This document shows positions 49,293-61,412 of a stretch of DNA of 64,000 nt, piece after piece. The translations under genes were made by a program, and so were the position numbers. The notes under the pieces are model-generated. The model saw only the letters and a program-made list of their open reading frames with translations, searched no databases and was not told the DNA's origin. The stretch is taken from positions 1-64,000 of the forward strand of contig NW_026262738.1 in the NCBI RefSeq assembly GCF_021869535.1, given 5' to 3'. Each line of letters opens with the position of its first letter. The first letter of the stretch is position 1. The DNA is from Mytilus californianus. Its lineage: Eukaryota; Mollusca; Bivalvia; Mytilida; Mytilidae.

Positions 49293-49588
49293 CGTTACCA
49301 ATGACATATCCAGATCCTGTCTGTTTCAGTTGTCCATTTATTCCTTCTATACCATTTTCAGCTGTGCAAACATATTCGCCAGTGTCTAGATATCTTTTAT
49401 CCTCAACTACTGAAGTAATGGTAATATCTGGTTATTGTCACTAAACTCTCTAATATGTTCCCCATAATTTGATCGGTGCTGCCCTTTACAAGTATGTACT
49501 GGAGGATTACTGTCTAAAGTACTATGTATCTGTCTGGGTGACTGGGTCTGTGATAAAGTTTCATTTTCTTCTGTAACACCAGGTGCAT
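49293..49588 (-). pseudogene. Ig-like exon with a 1-nt frameshift and lost core Trp
   Basis: A minus-strand exon between acceptor tttctaacag and donor gtaagg, phase 1 at both ends. Its length is 296, one short of the multiple of three that a 1-1 exon needs. The first part reads APGVTEENETLSQTQSPRQI and goes on to EFSDNN. The frame then shifts by one near 49429-49437, and the second part reads DITITSVVEDKRYLDTGEYV followed by CTAENGIEG, the D-x-G-x-Y-x-C motif of an Ig F strand. Without the shift, translation would stop at a TAG a few codons on. Where the strand-C Trp is expected the codon is TGT (49488-49490), a Cys. The first canonical Cys is also not obvious. This is the middle Ig domain of the receptor-like gene. 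A sequencing error could explain the lost base but not the substitution. Confidence 0.7.
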
Positions 49589-51063
49589 CTGTTAGAAATA
49601 TTTATAATTTAGCTATTTATACAATTAAGACAATGCAAATCTTTTTATAGTGGCAATTTTTGTTTTATATATGTCACGAGCTAATCTAATCGTTAAAATT
49701 AAATTATATGGAGTTGAATTCAAATAAATTTATTGATAACAAAAACACAAATAGTGTTTTAAACTTTACATGTAAATGTACTCAGAGTGCATTTCTGGCT
49801 CCTCTTAACTGGATTCATCATTTCATTTATTGTTTCAAGTTGACCTTAGTTGGATTAGGCTTTTCTCTTTAAATCCCCTTTTTGGTCATACAGCTCCTCC
49901 ATTTTTGTTAGGTTTACGCTTTCCTAAAGAAGATAAACCCAGATAAGTGCTTCGGACGCACCAAACTGAATGCTTCGCAATACGGTGCGAAGTAATTAGT
50001 TTCAGTAGATATCCACACCATCTTGAAACTATCACTTCAAGATATCGGTTCTTATTAGTTGACTTGTGGTGTAACTACGGTTCAATCGGTTAGAATGAAA
50101 TATATAATTAGGAACATGTCCCGGACAGGAGAAGATATTAAAAATGGAAGAGAATATAAGGAATAAAAATTACAGCATGGGTATTAAAGACCCGATCAAA
50201 AAGTATGCCTCATGTTGATACTGCGACGCACTCTATACTTTTTTTTAGAAAGATTGAACTTGTAAAGTGCTATTTTCATTTACATGATCAAAGGATGAAT
50301 ATGACAAGCATAAATTCGATTAAAAAATCAACTTCAATCCATCTAATAGAAAGTTCATCAATGTAAAAGATGTTTTAGTTTAAAACTTCTAAGCAAATGA
50401 TTTATATATTTTATGGACAATCAAATATTAAGATTTTACACCCAATGTCATCTAAACACTTTATCGAAATCAATTTCATTTTAAAACAAACAAAGTTGTA
50501 GAAGTATACATTCTTTCTATATAAAATAATATTGATTCCCACGATTTGCTTTGCAGCAACTGATATTAGTGTATCATGATAACAACAGCAACAGCTTTAC
50601 CCAGATCTTATACAATACATTTTATCCATACAACATGTTCAAGAAGCATGTCTTATAATAAGACAGCAGATATTGATGTTGATAATTTTTTGGTATGGGA
50701 TTCCAACTTGATATTGAAAAAACCCACTTCAAGTCAGTTCAAATAGCATTTCACCACAACTCGAGGGAAATTATAAAACTCCTTAGTACCTTACAAAAAT
50801 GCATACATATATACATGTATTAAACATGTACTTCTCTGTATCACGAAAAACTATAAAGCTCTATTTAAATTGGTAAGACTGAATGAAACATGTAGTCATT
50901 TTAATACATATTGATTGCCTAGCAATATTGAAACTATTCTGTAATATTTTTTTCTTATTATCTGTTCAATTTATTCGGAAGGAACGAATATTATTTGATA
51001 ACAGCTGATATATCACTTGTATCATATATAATGGATTAGCAGTGTACATGTAGTTGCACTAAC
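49589..51063. other. Intron between the first two Ig exons, with a repeat tail
   Basis: At about 49780-50010 lies a bivalve repeat terminus with ggtcatacagctcctccatt, gtttacgctttcctaaagaa and gtgcttcggacgcaccaaac. The rest is AT-rich and without recognised features. Confidence 0.5.
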
Positions 51064-51374
51064 ATTTAACATTTAATGTTACAGATGTTTCCATGTAGCC
51101 AGCAACATTAATAGCTATACATATTAGCTTCTGTCCATTATATCTTCTGTGCACTCTGTATCTTAAATTAGATGTCACAGTATATATATATCTGTTGATG
51201 ATTCTTGGTTAGATTGGGATGTAGAGTTTGATGTAACATTAGTTCCTTCTTGCCCTAGTAACCAGGAGATTAAAGCAGCAGGGCGACTTCCAGTAGATTG
51301 ACATGATACATCAAAATATTTTGTTTCTTCTGTTCTCAAGGTGTCAGGAGAGAAAGGAGTTATTATTGGTTTAA
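51064..51374 (-). pseudogene. Ig-like exon with a 2-nt excess in a TA run
   Basis: A minus-strand exon between acceptor gtctcttttttcag and donor gttagt, phase 1 at both ends. Its length of 311 is two more than the 309 that a 1-1 exon needs. It begins KPIITPFSPDTLRTEETKYF and has DVSCQSTGSRP (first Ig Cys) and ALISWLLG (core Trp). At the TA run 51181-51191 the frame slips. Two bases fewer would continue it as TVTSNLRYRVHRRYNGQKLI and CIAINVAGY, which supplies the second Ig Cys. As written, TGA follows two codons after the run. Dinucleotide slippage is a natural cause, and also a common assembly error. This is the most upstream exon I can recognise. No signal-peptide exon was found between here and the window end. 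Confidence 0.75.
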
Positions 51375-51759
51375 CTGAAAAAAGAGACAATGAATTATAA
51401 GAAAACATAAGGTTTGTATAAGGTGTATATTTTTTCCACAACTTGTTATAATGTCCAGCATGTTTTTTTTTTTAAATATCTCTACATAGTTGCATTGTGT
51501 ATTTTGTAAAGACATTTGAGATCTAAAATAGTAAACAACTATCACACTTCTTATGTATGCCGCCATCATACTCTTTTATGCAAGACCATCATCACACAGA
51601 TCTAGCGGGAATAGTAATTCCGCCAAAAAATGTGAATGTTATTGTTATTTGGAAAGTAAAAAAGGTTTTGTTTTTATAGAAAGTATATACAATTTTTCTG
51701 AGAATCATAAGCCGATTCAAAACGAACCACTCATTAGCCTTCATTAAGCTTAATAAGTA
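51375..51759. other. Upstream intron or flank
   Basis: No further exon recognised. The frames on both strands here lack domains. Confidence 0.4.
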
Positions 51760-51962
51760 GTGATGGGAAACTATCTCTTCAACAATTTCAATCTGTAGAT
51801 ATTTTCTATGATATCTTCGGTAAGAAAATCTGGCCATCCTAATCAAGTAAGATTAAAGATAAAAAGACCTACCACGTGCGGGGATCGAACTCACAACCTC
51901 AGTGTTGACAGACTAATGATAAAATAGATAAAATACTAAGATCACTCGGCCACTAAGGCTTT
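51760..51962 (-). mobile_element. tRNA-derived SINE
   Basis: On the minus strand an A box TAGTGGCCGAGTG (51943-51955) and a B box GTTCGATCC inside GAGTTCGATCCCC (51882-51890) sit in tRNA order, with a Leu/Ser-like head that begins AGCCTTAGTGGCCGAG. The body follows with ggtaggtc, ggatggccagattttctta and ccgaagatatc. This resembles the conserved core of bivalve SINEs that I recall. The tRNA region cannot fold as a normal tRNA because the part between the boxes is AT-rich and unpaired, so it is a SINE head, not a gene. RNA polymerase III would transcribe an active copy, but this one looks decayed. Confidence 0.7.
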
Positions 51963-52345
51963 GTATTGGGAATAGGACGTGCCTTGATGATAAGTAAAAC
52001 AAATACCGTATTGTTAGCTACAAAAGTCTCCGGGATCAATGTGATAACACTTCAAAAGAGAAAACTAGTGTGTGCTGAAAAAAATTTAAAAAAATGGCAT
52101 ATTCATGTTCTATTTTAAAGGCTATTTTGATCAATTATAAATACCTAAAAAAATGTATACAAAAAAAAACTAGGTGTTCCGATACGATTACAATATTCCA
52201 ATCGGCAGCAAGTAAATATTGTGGAGTTCATTCAACTTATTGTAAACCGGGACAAAACCAAACTCGACACGTAATCCAATATATGTGATACCTACTTTCA
52301 AGCACAACAAAACATGTACTGACAAATGTTTCATTTCAGAAAGAT
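51963..52345. other. Gene-free DNA
   Basis: Nothing recognised. The antisense pair of 64-codon frames at 52094-52382 is chance. Confidence 0.4.
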
Positions 52346-52440
52346 GTAAAAAGTAAAATAACAAAAATACAGAACTTATCAAATGACAATATCAAAAGAT
52401 CAAACACATCAAGCGAATGGAAAAGACAGAATTGTTCACA
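52346..52440 (+). repeat. Family B fragment
   Basis: Contains aaagtaaaataacaaaaata, cagaacttatcaaatgaca and aaacacatcaagcgaatgga, with an internal deletion relative to other copies. Confidence 0.7.
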
Positions 52441-52930
52441 GTTAAACATACTCAGCTTGGTATGCATAATTGGAAAAGGATAATAGGAATTGTAAAGACT
52501 AATATACTGCAAAGCACATCACATCAACCACCAACACCCAAATTCTTTTTTTAGGAAAAAAAACCCACGTAAACAATGAAGCAAATATGACCGGACGAAA
52601 AGCAGCCAAATAATTTGGACTATTATCTTTCGGACTTTTATTATTGTTTTTTTTTTTTATTTTCATCTTTAGCTCAAATTTATATGTAAGTATCTTTCGG
52701 TTTTAATGCAGGTTTCTGAATTATCCACATGACGTTTTTGTATCAGATTCAGAATAATGGTTCCAAACTGAATTATTCAGCTTATGTGGTCAAACGCCAT
52801 TTTAATCTTAGATATTGCTTTTCTTGGTGTCTGACAATGTCTAACATGTGTATCATCGTCTACCAATATTTCAGTTGTCATTTTTTCTCTCTCTGTACAG
52901 AATGATATCAAAGTTTAATAGAAATTGTCG
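52441..52930. other. Gene-free DNA
   Basis: Nothing recognised. Confidence 0.4.
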
Positions 52931-53500
52931 CTTATTATACCCCACAAAACAAAGTTGGCGAGGGGTAATAGGAATCGGCCTGTCTGTTCTGTTTGATTTA
53001 TTACATGCATTGTAGAATAATTATATAATGATTTCCAAACATCATCTGTTTAGTTTATCAAGAATTATGCCCCTGTCATCCCAACTCCTGGCATATGGTT
53101 TATAGTATACATGAAACTTTTTACAATGTTTGATTATTATATGTAGACGTGCACGAGCATGACGAGGGTAGGATGTACCGGTCCATTGTGTTTTTCGTTA
53201 GTTGCGCCATTTTTAACTTAGAAATTATTTTGACAGAACTGACCATGTCATCGCAACTCCCCCTACATAAGTTTATCATATCTACATGAAAATTTATACA
53301 ATGTTAAATCTGTATATGTTTATGTGCATGTTATGACCATTTTCAAATCCAATGAATGTTTGCTAGTGAGAGTAATGTCCTGTGAAGTTCCTATACCATC
53401 ATGACCATGTCATTGCAACTCGTCAAAGATGGTTCATTATACTTATATGCAACTTAGAATATTTTGTATGATCCTGCTATGCAAAAGTAGATTCCCTGCT
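52931..53500 (+). repeat. Diverged bivalve repeat family H
   Basis: Starts with attataccccacaaaacaaa and gttggcgaggggtaatagga, then repeated sub-blocks around atgaccatgtcatcgcaact and atgaccatgtcattgcaact (about 53243 and 53401), with a third, weaker form at 53068. The start resembles repeats that I recall from bivalve genomes. Confidence 0.55.
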
Positions 53501-54575
53501 TTTTTTTGGTTTTTTTAAACAATTGTAATCTTCAATTCATGATGTAGAAAACTGGGTGGTATTAGTACAATTTAGCTGACAGTTTTAGAACACCGTCTTT
53601 GTCCTCTCGGTGTTGTTTAGTTTTGTCGTTAGGTTACTGTTTCATTTACGCACAGTACACAACGTCTACGTATGTTACTTTTTAGTCTCATCTGTAAGCC
53701 ACTTTGAATTTCAAACGCAACAAAATTATTCCAAATTTGACAGGAACATAAAAATTATCTGTTAAAAGATAGTGAAGGAGATGTGATTGTTCATAAGTAT
53801 TACTACCATTTAGATCGAAGATAGTCCGAGTTTGCTCTGCGTCTGACGGCAATATCGGAACAGACCAAAGCATATTGATATGAACCATTACATATCATCC
53901 AACGGTCTTGGCTTTTAAAAGAACTGGAATGACAAGCAGAACGTTGGTTTCAACTGGTTCAGTCGTTCCATTCTTAAGGTTTTTAAGGTAAGCAAATCAG
54001 ATAAAAATAAAAAGCCATTGATGCTATGTTTGTTGACACTAAAGCAATAACAATGAGCGACCATTTCCATTATTCTGTACAGAGGTCATATAGAAGAAAA
54101 GTGACACCGGATATATTGGCAAACGAGGTCAGACACTAAGCGATAGCCAAATCAAAATGACTTTTGGCCACATAAGCTAAAAATTCAGCTTCAAAGCCAG
54201 GAACTGTTATTCTTATACAAAATGGTATGTTGAGAACCCAGAATCCCAGTTTTCAACTTTATAACAAATTCAATAACGTTTGTTCAATCAATTCCGAAAG
54301 TTAAATAGATGGATGGATTATATATATTGAACGTTTTAAGAAAAAAACTGAGTGTTATATGCAAAAGATGAAAGTTTAATAACTTTGATTTGAGCAAAAT
54401 AAAATAGGCCCTCATAAAATATGCAACATTAAAATCAAAGTTAACAGTGGCAGCCATCTTTTACACAAAACAGACACAGTTTAATTCAGATATAATTTTT
54501 ATCAGTTGAAATCTTACAGATAATAACTCAAATTAGGAGCGTTGAATTTTTGCACTTCTTAACTTGTTCTTGTTT
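53501..54575. other. Gene-free DNA
   Basis: A repeat-terminus-like word tgacttttggccacataagc taaaaattcag lies near 54158, related to the end of the repeat at 47040-48175. No gene recognised. The minus-strand frame at 53688-53888 shows no domain. Confidence 0.4.
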
Positions 54576-54760
54576 TTGTTACTCGCCAACGAAAGGAGAG
54601 GGGATTTATGTGTTTAGGCCTAAGTGTCTGTTCGTCCGTTTGTTGTTCGGTCGTCCCGTATAAGGTTAAAATTTTTGTTCAACGTAGTATATGATGAAGT
54701 TTAAGTGATTTCAACTTGAAACTTTGTACGAATATGGACTATTATGTGAACTTTTAAAAA
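54576..54760 (+). repeat. Family F fragment, diverged
   Basis: Contains the gttcgtccgtttgttgttcg run, cgtataaggttaaaattttt, gtagtatatgatgaagttta and tttcaacttgaaactttgta, parallel to the copy at 23869-24140. Confidence 0.65.
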
Positions 54761-56814
54761 GGATATGTCAAATTACTGATTCGACCCAATTGCAATGTTC
54801 ACTGAAAAAGGAAAATATCGTTGCAGGCATTACATTTCTATCTGAACAATTTTTTGCTCATTGTTTTTGTCCGGGTTTTTTTCCAAAGGTTTCTGATGTT
54901 GATGGTTGGTGTGGTGTATTATTCAGTGTATTATTTTAGACAATTCTTATTATGTCTTTTTATTATGCATAGCATGCTGATAGTTTTCAACTGTTAACAG
55001 TTTCTGTCTTTTAAAAACAACCCAAAAGTTTGTCTTCCGGTGCGAAAAGCGTCAATTTTGACGATTTTTTGTCCTTTGTCTTGATCTGGAAGACTGAGGG
55101 GATACTAATAGAAGTATCCCACTGTAGTCTACATGTAAAGTGGACCCAAATGAACACATTAAATACTGCAGTGCTTAGGTCGGAGTGAAACTGATCTGGG
55201 AACAGCAGGCTAAAGAAGGTCATTTTCACCAAAAACCCGGAATTTTCCGAATTTTTCCCGATTTGTGGCCTCACCTGGACCTGCAACCGGAAGTATTCGT
55301 TTCATAAGAGTATTTCAATAGTACAGTTCATTTTAATTAAATAATAAACACGATCAGTAAATATACGCCCGCGGGTTTACTCATTTTAGTTGAAGTGTTT
55401 GGCCTCTGCACTGCGTTTGTGCCAAACACCGAAGGAAAGCCTACCCTCCAGAAAAAACAGTTATATCCGAATTCAATTTTCGAAGTTCATATTTAGGATC
55501 AAGCTGCACCTTGAACCTGAGAAACATGATAATTAATGTTTAGGTTGAAGGAACATGCACCAATTTCGGTGAATGATAATACTTTTTATTTTTTTAAATT
55601 CAAGCCTTGAACAACTGAAATTCTCTAAACGCCTTTTAATGATGCGAACCATTACAAAGTAAGTTTGAATTAAGTGTTAAGGTATCCCAATATGTTCATA
55701 AATTAAATGAAGTCTCAGATTAACTGTTTTACAGGTTGCAACTGATAATGTTTGAAACCATATACTCAAGTTAGGTATTATTAAGCCAGAGATGTCATCA
55801 CTAAATAGCACTGAGGGCTAGAAAAACGTCGATTTTCGCATGTTGTAAGTAGATCGTCCGTTTTTTTTTCCCGATGGAACTACCCGTAGAATTATCTTTC
55901 AATCTTTATAAATCTTCATACGATATTTTATCATTTCAATTGTTTTCTCATATTCGTATCTTTAACAATATACTAGATGAAACTACTTTTAATCATTTGA
56001 TTAAATTTAAAATGATTATTTGTGTGATGTGAAATCAGATCAGAAATCAGCATGGTTTTCTTTCAGAATTGAAGCAGAGTCAGACTGATTCAAGGCGTCA
56101 CATGTAAACGAATTTTGATCTGGGATGGGCCATTTGACCTCAACAACTTTTAAAAGACTGAATTATTATATCATTTCCAGTTTTTGGCAATTTTCGTTCC
56201 GTTTCACTGAGATAAATGTATACCATTCGCTTGTTGTCCATTACAATCTCTTCGGTCTATGTTCAAAATGTTCAGTAGTTGTTATTTACGTGTACAGATC
56301 TACAACATACTGAATTTTCTGAAAAACTACTGAACAGTACTGAATTTACACAGTCGATCAATCTGAAAATTGACTTAAAGATTGAACATGACTTAATGAT
56401 ATATTGTTCAGCATTTTCAGATGATATTTAGGTCAAAATAACCCTTTCAAACAACATATCCGGTTACTAGTTCTTCATGGTCTTGGAAGACAATAGCTGC
56501 TTTTGGTAGACAAATTCAATGTGTAAGGATTTCTCAAAACCACATCAAAGTTCAATGCAATAGTTAATGTTTGCAGCAGTTGGATTTAAGTGCATTCATT
56601 TAGAAACAATGAGTATCCTGTAGTTTCCAAATTTCCAATTCATAGATGTCTTTTTTTTATGGCACTTATTCAATAACATGTCAGAAAAAAAAGTTAATTG
56701 AGTCACATATTTCATCTGCAAATATGCATATGTTCCAATAAATGACAGAAACCCTTTTGTAAACTTAATATACAAAAATCTTATTCCAGCCATACTTATA
56801 ATAAAGTTAAAACG
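54761..56814. other. Gene-free DNA
   Basis: The 91-codon minus-strand frame at 55011-55286 has no domain, no convincing splice sites and no family resemblance. I see nothing else here that I can name. Confidence 0.4.
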
Positions 56815-57110
56815 ACGTTAAAAAAGTATAACAAAATTACCAAACTCCAAGGTATACATTGTATTCAATAAAAGGGGAAGTCCATAAAAAAGGACAAAAT
56901 CAAACGTAACCAACCAACGGAACGAGTGACAAATAACTGTCATGATACTGACTTGGTACAGGTATTTTCCAAAGAAAATGGTGGATTAAACCTGGTTTTA
57001 TAGCTAGCTTAACATCCCCCTTGTATGACAGTTGTTTATAGCTACGTTATATTAACAAAATTGGATAAGCAACCCAAACAGACATAATAGGTTAATTTGA
57101 CAATGATTGG
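56815..57110 (+). repeat. Family B copy, diverged
   Basis: Contains aaagtataacaaaattacca, aactccaaggtatac, actgtcatgatactgacttg, gtacaggtattttcc, aaaatggtggattaaacctg, ttttatagctagctt and aaacagacataataggtta. Confidence 0.8.
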
Positions 57111-57180
57111 GATCCAGCAGCCAAAACTGTGTAAACATTCATCATAGACATACACCACAACTGACTTAAAAATAAAAATA

Positions 57181-57385
57181 AAAAAACAAATAAATATAAC
57201 AAAGATCTCAACAAAAATGTTGGTGTAGTTGATCGTAAATTTGACAAAGACGCCAACAAAAAAGTTTTTGTAGTTGATGGTAATGCGATGACCCTGCAAA
57301 TAGGGTGGATATCCGGATATCCAATAGAAGAAGATGACAGATTGACAAAGACGCCGATAAAAAGTTTTTGTAGTTGATAGTTTAT
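57181..57385 (+). repeat. Three-copy minisatellite
   Basis: Three copies of a block of about 37 bp holding gacaaagacgcc, aacaaaaaagtttttgtag and ttgat. The first and second are nearly adjacent (about 57197-57275). The third lies at about 57342-57380, after unrelated sequence that holds the palindromic word atatccggatat. The minus-strand frames reported across it are repeat frames. Confidence 0.75.
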
Positions 57386-57435
57386 ACGGTATATCGTATA
57401 CAAATTAAGTAAAATAGAAATACAACGTAAACAAA

Positions 57436-57492
57436 TAGAGAAACAAATAGAGAAACAACACCTTTAGAAACAAATAGAGAAACAACACCTCT
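57436..57492 (+). repeat. Short direct repeats of a 23-bp word
   Basis: caaatagagaaacaa occurs three times, and the longer word aaatagagaaacaacacct twice. Confidence 0.8.
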
Positions 57493-58165
57493 TGCGTCCG
57501 AATTGCACATCAGGAAGCGCCTGTACGATATTGACACTTATATTTTTCAAAAGCTATCAACTCATATCTAATATATTAGCAGAACATATAGAAGAATATG
57601 TATTAATTACTATTTAAGAAATTTACAAGGTCAAATGGGCATACGTTTATGAAGAAAAAAAATTAAAGAGAACAAAATTGTCAAATTATCTTTAATTTCT
57701 CATTTCACAAATCAATACTAATCGTTTGCAAGTAATCTACTACATATGGTTGTTTAAACAAAGCAGCAATCTATCATTGTTGTAAAATTTTATATTTCTA
57801 TTAGTTGTCATTAGGTCAAAAGTATTTATTCATAACATAAGCTCATAAGTACGATAATGGTACTTCACATTGTGATACTGTGTATTAAAACCATCTTAGT
57901 AAATGGTAAATTTCTATCACTGAAGTGATCTAGGAGGAATTACTGGAATTTCTCATTTTTATAAGTCCCAAACTTGAACAAAAGAGAAAAAATTCAAGAC
58001 CCACGCTTCCACAGAAATACCAACTTCGACCCCATCCGAAACCAGCATTTCGCAATACCTTCATTTTTGTATTACAAAAAATACATGCATGCAATTTTGA
58101 ATTAATATATTCATTCAATAAATAAAGGCAACGGTAGTATACCGCTGTTCAATAGACATAAATCG
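57493..58165. other. Gene-free DNA
   Basis: Nothing recognised. Confidence 0.4.
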
Positions 58166-58355
58166 ATTAAGCGAAAACAAATCCGGGTTACAAACTAAAA
58201 CCGAGGGAAACACATCAACAATAAGAGGAAAACAACGGAACAACAGAAACACTGAACTGCAACAAAAACAAACGCAAACATACATAGAAACGGACTATTT
58301 GATAACAACTCCCATATTCCTGACTTGCATTGGTACAGGACATTTTAAGAAAAAA
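58166..58355 (+). repeat. Mussel repeat family I joined to a family B core
   Basis: Contains aactaaaaccgagggaaaca, acaataagaggaaaacaacg, gaacaacagaaacactgaac and acatagaaacggactatttg, then cccatattcctgacttgcat and tggtacaggacatttt, which resemble the middle of family B. The join suggests that the families share a module. Confidence 0.65.
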
Positions 58356-60730
58356 AATAATCATTTCAACAGTACCTTAAACGGCGGTGTTTTTTGTGTG
58401 ATTAGGGTTTTTTTCTCGGATATGCCTGTTATGATATCCAACATTTACCCCCACATCACCTGCATTCAAATTGAACACAGTTTTGTTCCTTTGTCCTATC
58501 CCTCATTAAAATAGTTAATAAATTACCTTCAGATGAAAACATGTTCCTGAATTTTGGTTGATGGGATAGTGACTGTAACAATGGTGACGAGCGGAACGAA
58601 GCAAAACAACATGTGACGTCTTTCATGCAAAACATCATATATGTTTTTTATTTTAGTTGGGATCGTCGGGTGTTCGCCTCTGAGAGTCAAACGAAATATT
58701 TTTCACATAAAGACAGATGTTTAGAATCAGAGCTTCGTTTAACTCCTACATGTAGATACCATCTTACATCATTGCAATATACACTCAGTATGTATTTTAA
58801 ATTTTATTAATCTTGTATAGAAACAGTTATTCATATTATCAGTGTTCTTTTGGGAAGGTACACAATTATGAAAGCTTCGATAAAACCTGCAAAAACTATG
58901 ATATCAAACCAACAATTCCTGATATTATCATTCTTTATGTCCAACAAACAAACAGTACATTGTCATGAATTTAGGAAACAGTAGTACTAGTTAAAAGTTC
59001 TCATAAACTAAAAAAAAAGATCAAGTTAACAAATAAAAAGGAGGTAATTGCATGAAACTCCAAAAGGAGTGAGACAAAGTTTGTCAACAGGGTAAACGTC
59101 TCCTGCTATGCATGCATTATTCGCAATGCGAATTCACACTCAGCAAAAATGACTCACATGAAACACACATTGTAATGAAATTTGAAGGCAGCAATAATGA
59201 CACAAGAGATATGTACATGAGATATGAATCAAGTGATACAGACACTTCTACAAGAAAATGAAATAATGATTCAGTTTATTCATCAAATAAATTATCATTT
59301 TTGACTTATGGATTAAGGAATTGCTCAATTTTAAAATGCCTACCATACCCCTTCCTTTGAAGTATTCCAAAACTGGATACCCTCTTATGAATCCTCTAAA
59401 ATTGCAAGGTACCACCCCTTTATGTCCCGCCCCTCCTCTATTTAGGTTACAATATATTCAAAGAAAGCTGAAAGCGGAGTAGGGTTGAAAACTGTAAATT
59501 TATAATGAATGCTCCCAATGGTCATTATCTAGTCAAAATTAGGTCAATCACCACAAAATTCATATGCAATCCGCAAATAATTATATACTATTACAGCGCA
59601 AAGTATACCCTCTCAATACACAAATACGGCAAACAACATACATGTAATAGAATGTAAGTTTAATGAAATGAAATGGCAATTATTAGTTCTTTTAAAATTC
59701 AACCATCATGACTCATATATATATCCTGTTATTTACAATTAAACAGTTATAAATCAAATACAAGCTTAGAATTTATGTTAAAACGGGAAAACAAATTGCT
59801 ACCGTAACTATAGCTCATCAGCCATAATCAGCTTAAATATAGTTGAATCGGAACGAAATTTGAAGTCTAGCTTCAACTACTTATTACCTAAATAAAAACC
59901 AGAAGCTGGATAAATGTTTTAAAACAAAAAATAATCTCCATTTCGCCTGTGTATCCTACATTTCGTAACGTTGATCATGATTATTCATTGGTTCTTTAGA
60001 ACGGAATAAATAAGGAGTATGAAACAGGTATTACCGGACCATTTCAACTGAAAAATAATAAATTTCACCACAGATTTCTGAATTATGTTAACTTCCGTGG
60101 TAATGTAAACTACCATATAATCTAGCGCTTTAATAAATGTAAATTAGAAGTAAATCTTTGAAGATACGAAGCTGATCTTTACCTCAAAGGATATTTTACC
60201 TGTATTATTTTGTGTGAGGTTATTGTTCAAATTTTGATATTAAAATCTATGCAAAATTTAAAGCCAGTAGACAAATAGACGTGTAAGGAAAGTTAATTCG
60301 ATTTTGACGCTGATTTTAAATACCAATACCACTACAGGCTATAGTTAGGACCATCTCAAAAGGCACAGCTAATCATTCATTAAAGTTACCTGTATGGGTG
60401 TGTTTGGTAATGCTGAGATAATTTTTAAACAATAGAATAATAACAGTTTATTCCGCAATACACCGAGGAGCTTCCAGCAAAACACCACGATCATTATTAA
60501 TAGTATTATCATTAAATTGCATTGTTTCATAGTAGTGGTCGAGTAAGTTTAAGATCGTTGTCCCCCTATTTCTTACTATTTTGTTGAACGACTACAGGGA
60601 TAATCCGCAAAGTGATTAAAATAAATGATTAAAAACATACTGCAATCAAATCACATCCGAATCCGATTTTGTACTCAACATGAATCTTTGTATAAAATGT
60701 TCGTTTTAAAATTTATTCAAAATATACGTT
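58356..60730. other. Gene-free AT-rich DNA
   Basis: No coding domain, RNA or recognised repeat. The short frames at 58299-58810 lack any gene-like feature. Confidence 0.4.
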
Positions 60731-60882
60731 TCATATCGGGGCCTTTCATATTTTTTATGCGAGTTGGGTGTTGCTCCTTGTTGAGGGCCATACGGTGACG
60801 GTTGCAAACATTTGCGTCATTTGGTTTCTGGTGGATATGTGTCTACTTTGGCAATCATACCACGTCTCCTTGTTTCATATCA
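60731..60882 (-). repeat. Family A relative (reverse), short copy
   Basis: On the minus strand it reads gagacgtggtatgattgcca, aagtagacac, accaaatgacgcaaatg, ccgtatggccctcaacaagg and gaaaggccccgatatga. These are family A words in order, with a variant middle. Confidence 0.7.
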
Positions 60883-61345
60883 TTTTCTAGAATAAGGAAA
60901 TGTGTAGCTTTAAATTCTTATAAAAAAAATCTAGAAATGTTTGTACGTGACAATTAAAAAAAAAAAGAATGAAACAAAAGCATATTCAATTTGATTAACC
61001 TTTATCTTTTTATTTTATCTAGAAAGGTCAATCTGGCAATTTAATAGAAAGGCAATCTGGCAATTTAATGTAATGCTGAAAAGGGACAATACCTAAAATA
61101 CGTCAAAATGTGTGAATTAATTATCCTAATTCACATTTTTACTGACATTTTCTTTCTATCAACTTTTGTCAGTAAGTTTGTCAGTTTTCGGACAGAAGAG
61201 GTTATCGAATTCAGTTTTAAAAGATTACCATATTTGGGCACTATTCAAGCATGTTAAATTTACGTTTCGAGGAGGGGGTCGGAAGTTTTTTTTTCTTGGT
61301 ATCACGGCAACCTCCACAACAAAACAGAACACCACGATTTAATTC
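60883..61345. other. Gene-free DNA with a 20-bp tandem duplication
   Basis: The word ggtcaatctggcaatttaat at 61026 is repeated almost exactly about 25 bases later. No gene seen. Confidence 0.45.
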
Positions 61346-61412
61346 AAAGGTAAAAAAACAAAAATACCGACCCCAAAGAAAATTCAAAACGGAAAAATCC
61401 CTTATCAAATGT
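61346..61412 (+). repeat. Family B fragment
   Basis: Contains aaaaaaacaaaaataccgac, aaagaaaattcaaaacggaa and cccttatcaaatg. It lies inside the 82-codon frame at 61251-61499 and explains that frame. Confidence 0.75.

Noticed and set aside
51871..51962. Genuine tRNA gene
   Set aside because: A and B boxes exist but the sequence between cannot form anticodon and variable arms, and a SINE body follows.
55011..55286. 91-codon minus-strand frame
   Set aside because: No domain, no clear splice sites and no neighbouring exons. Its length alone is weak evidence.
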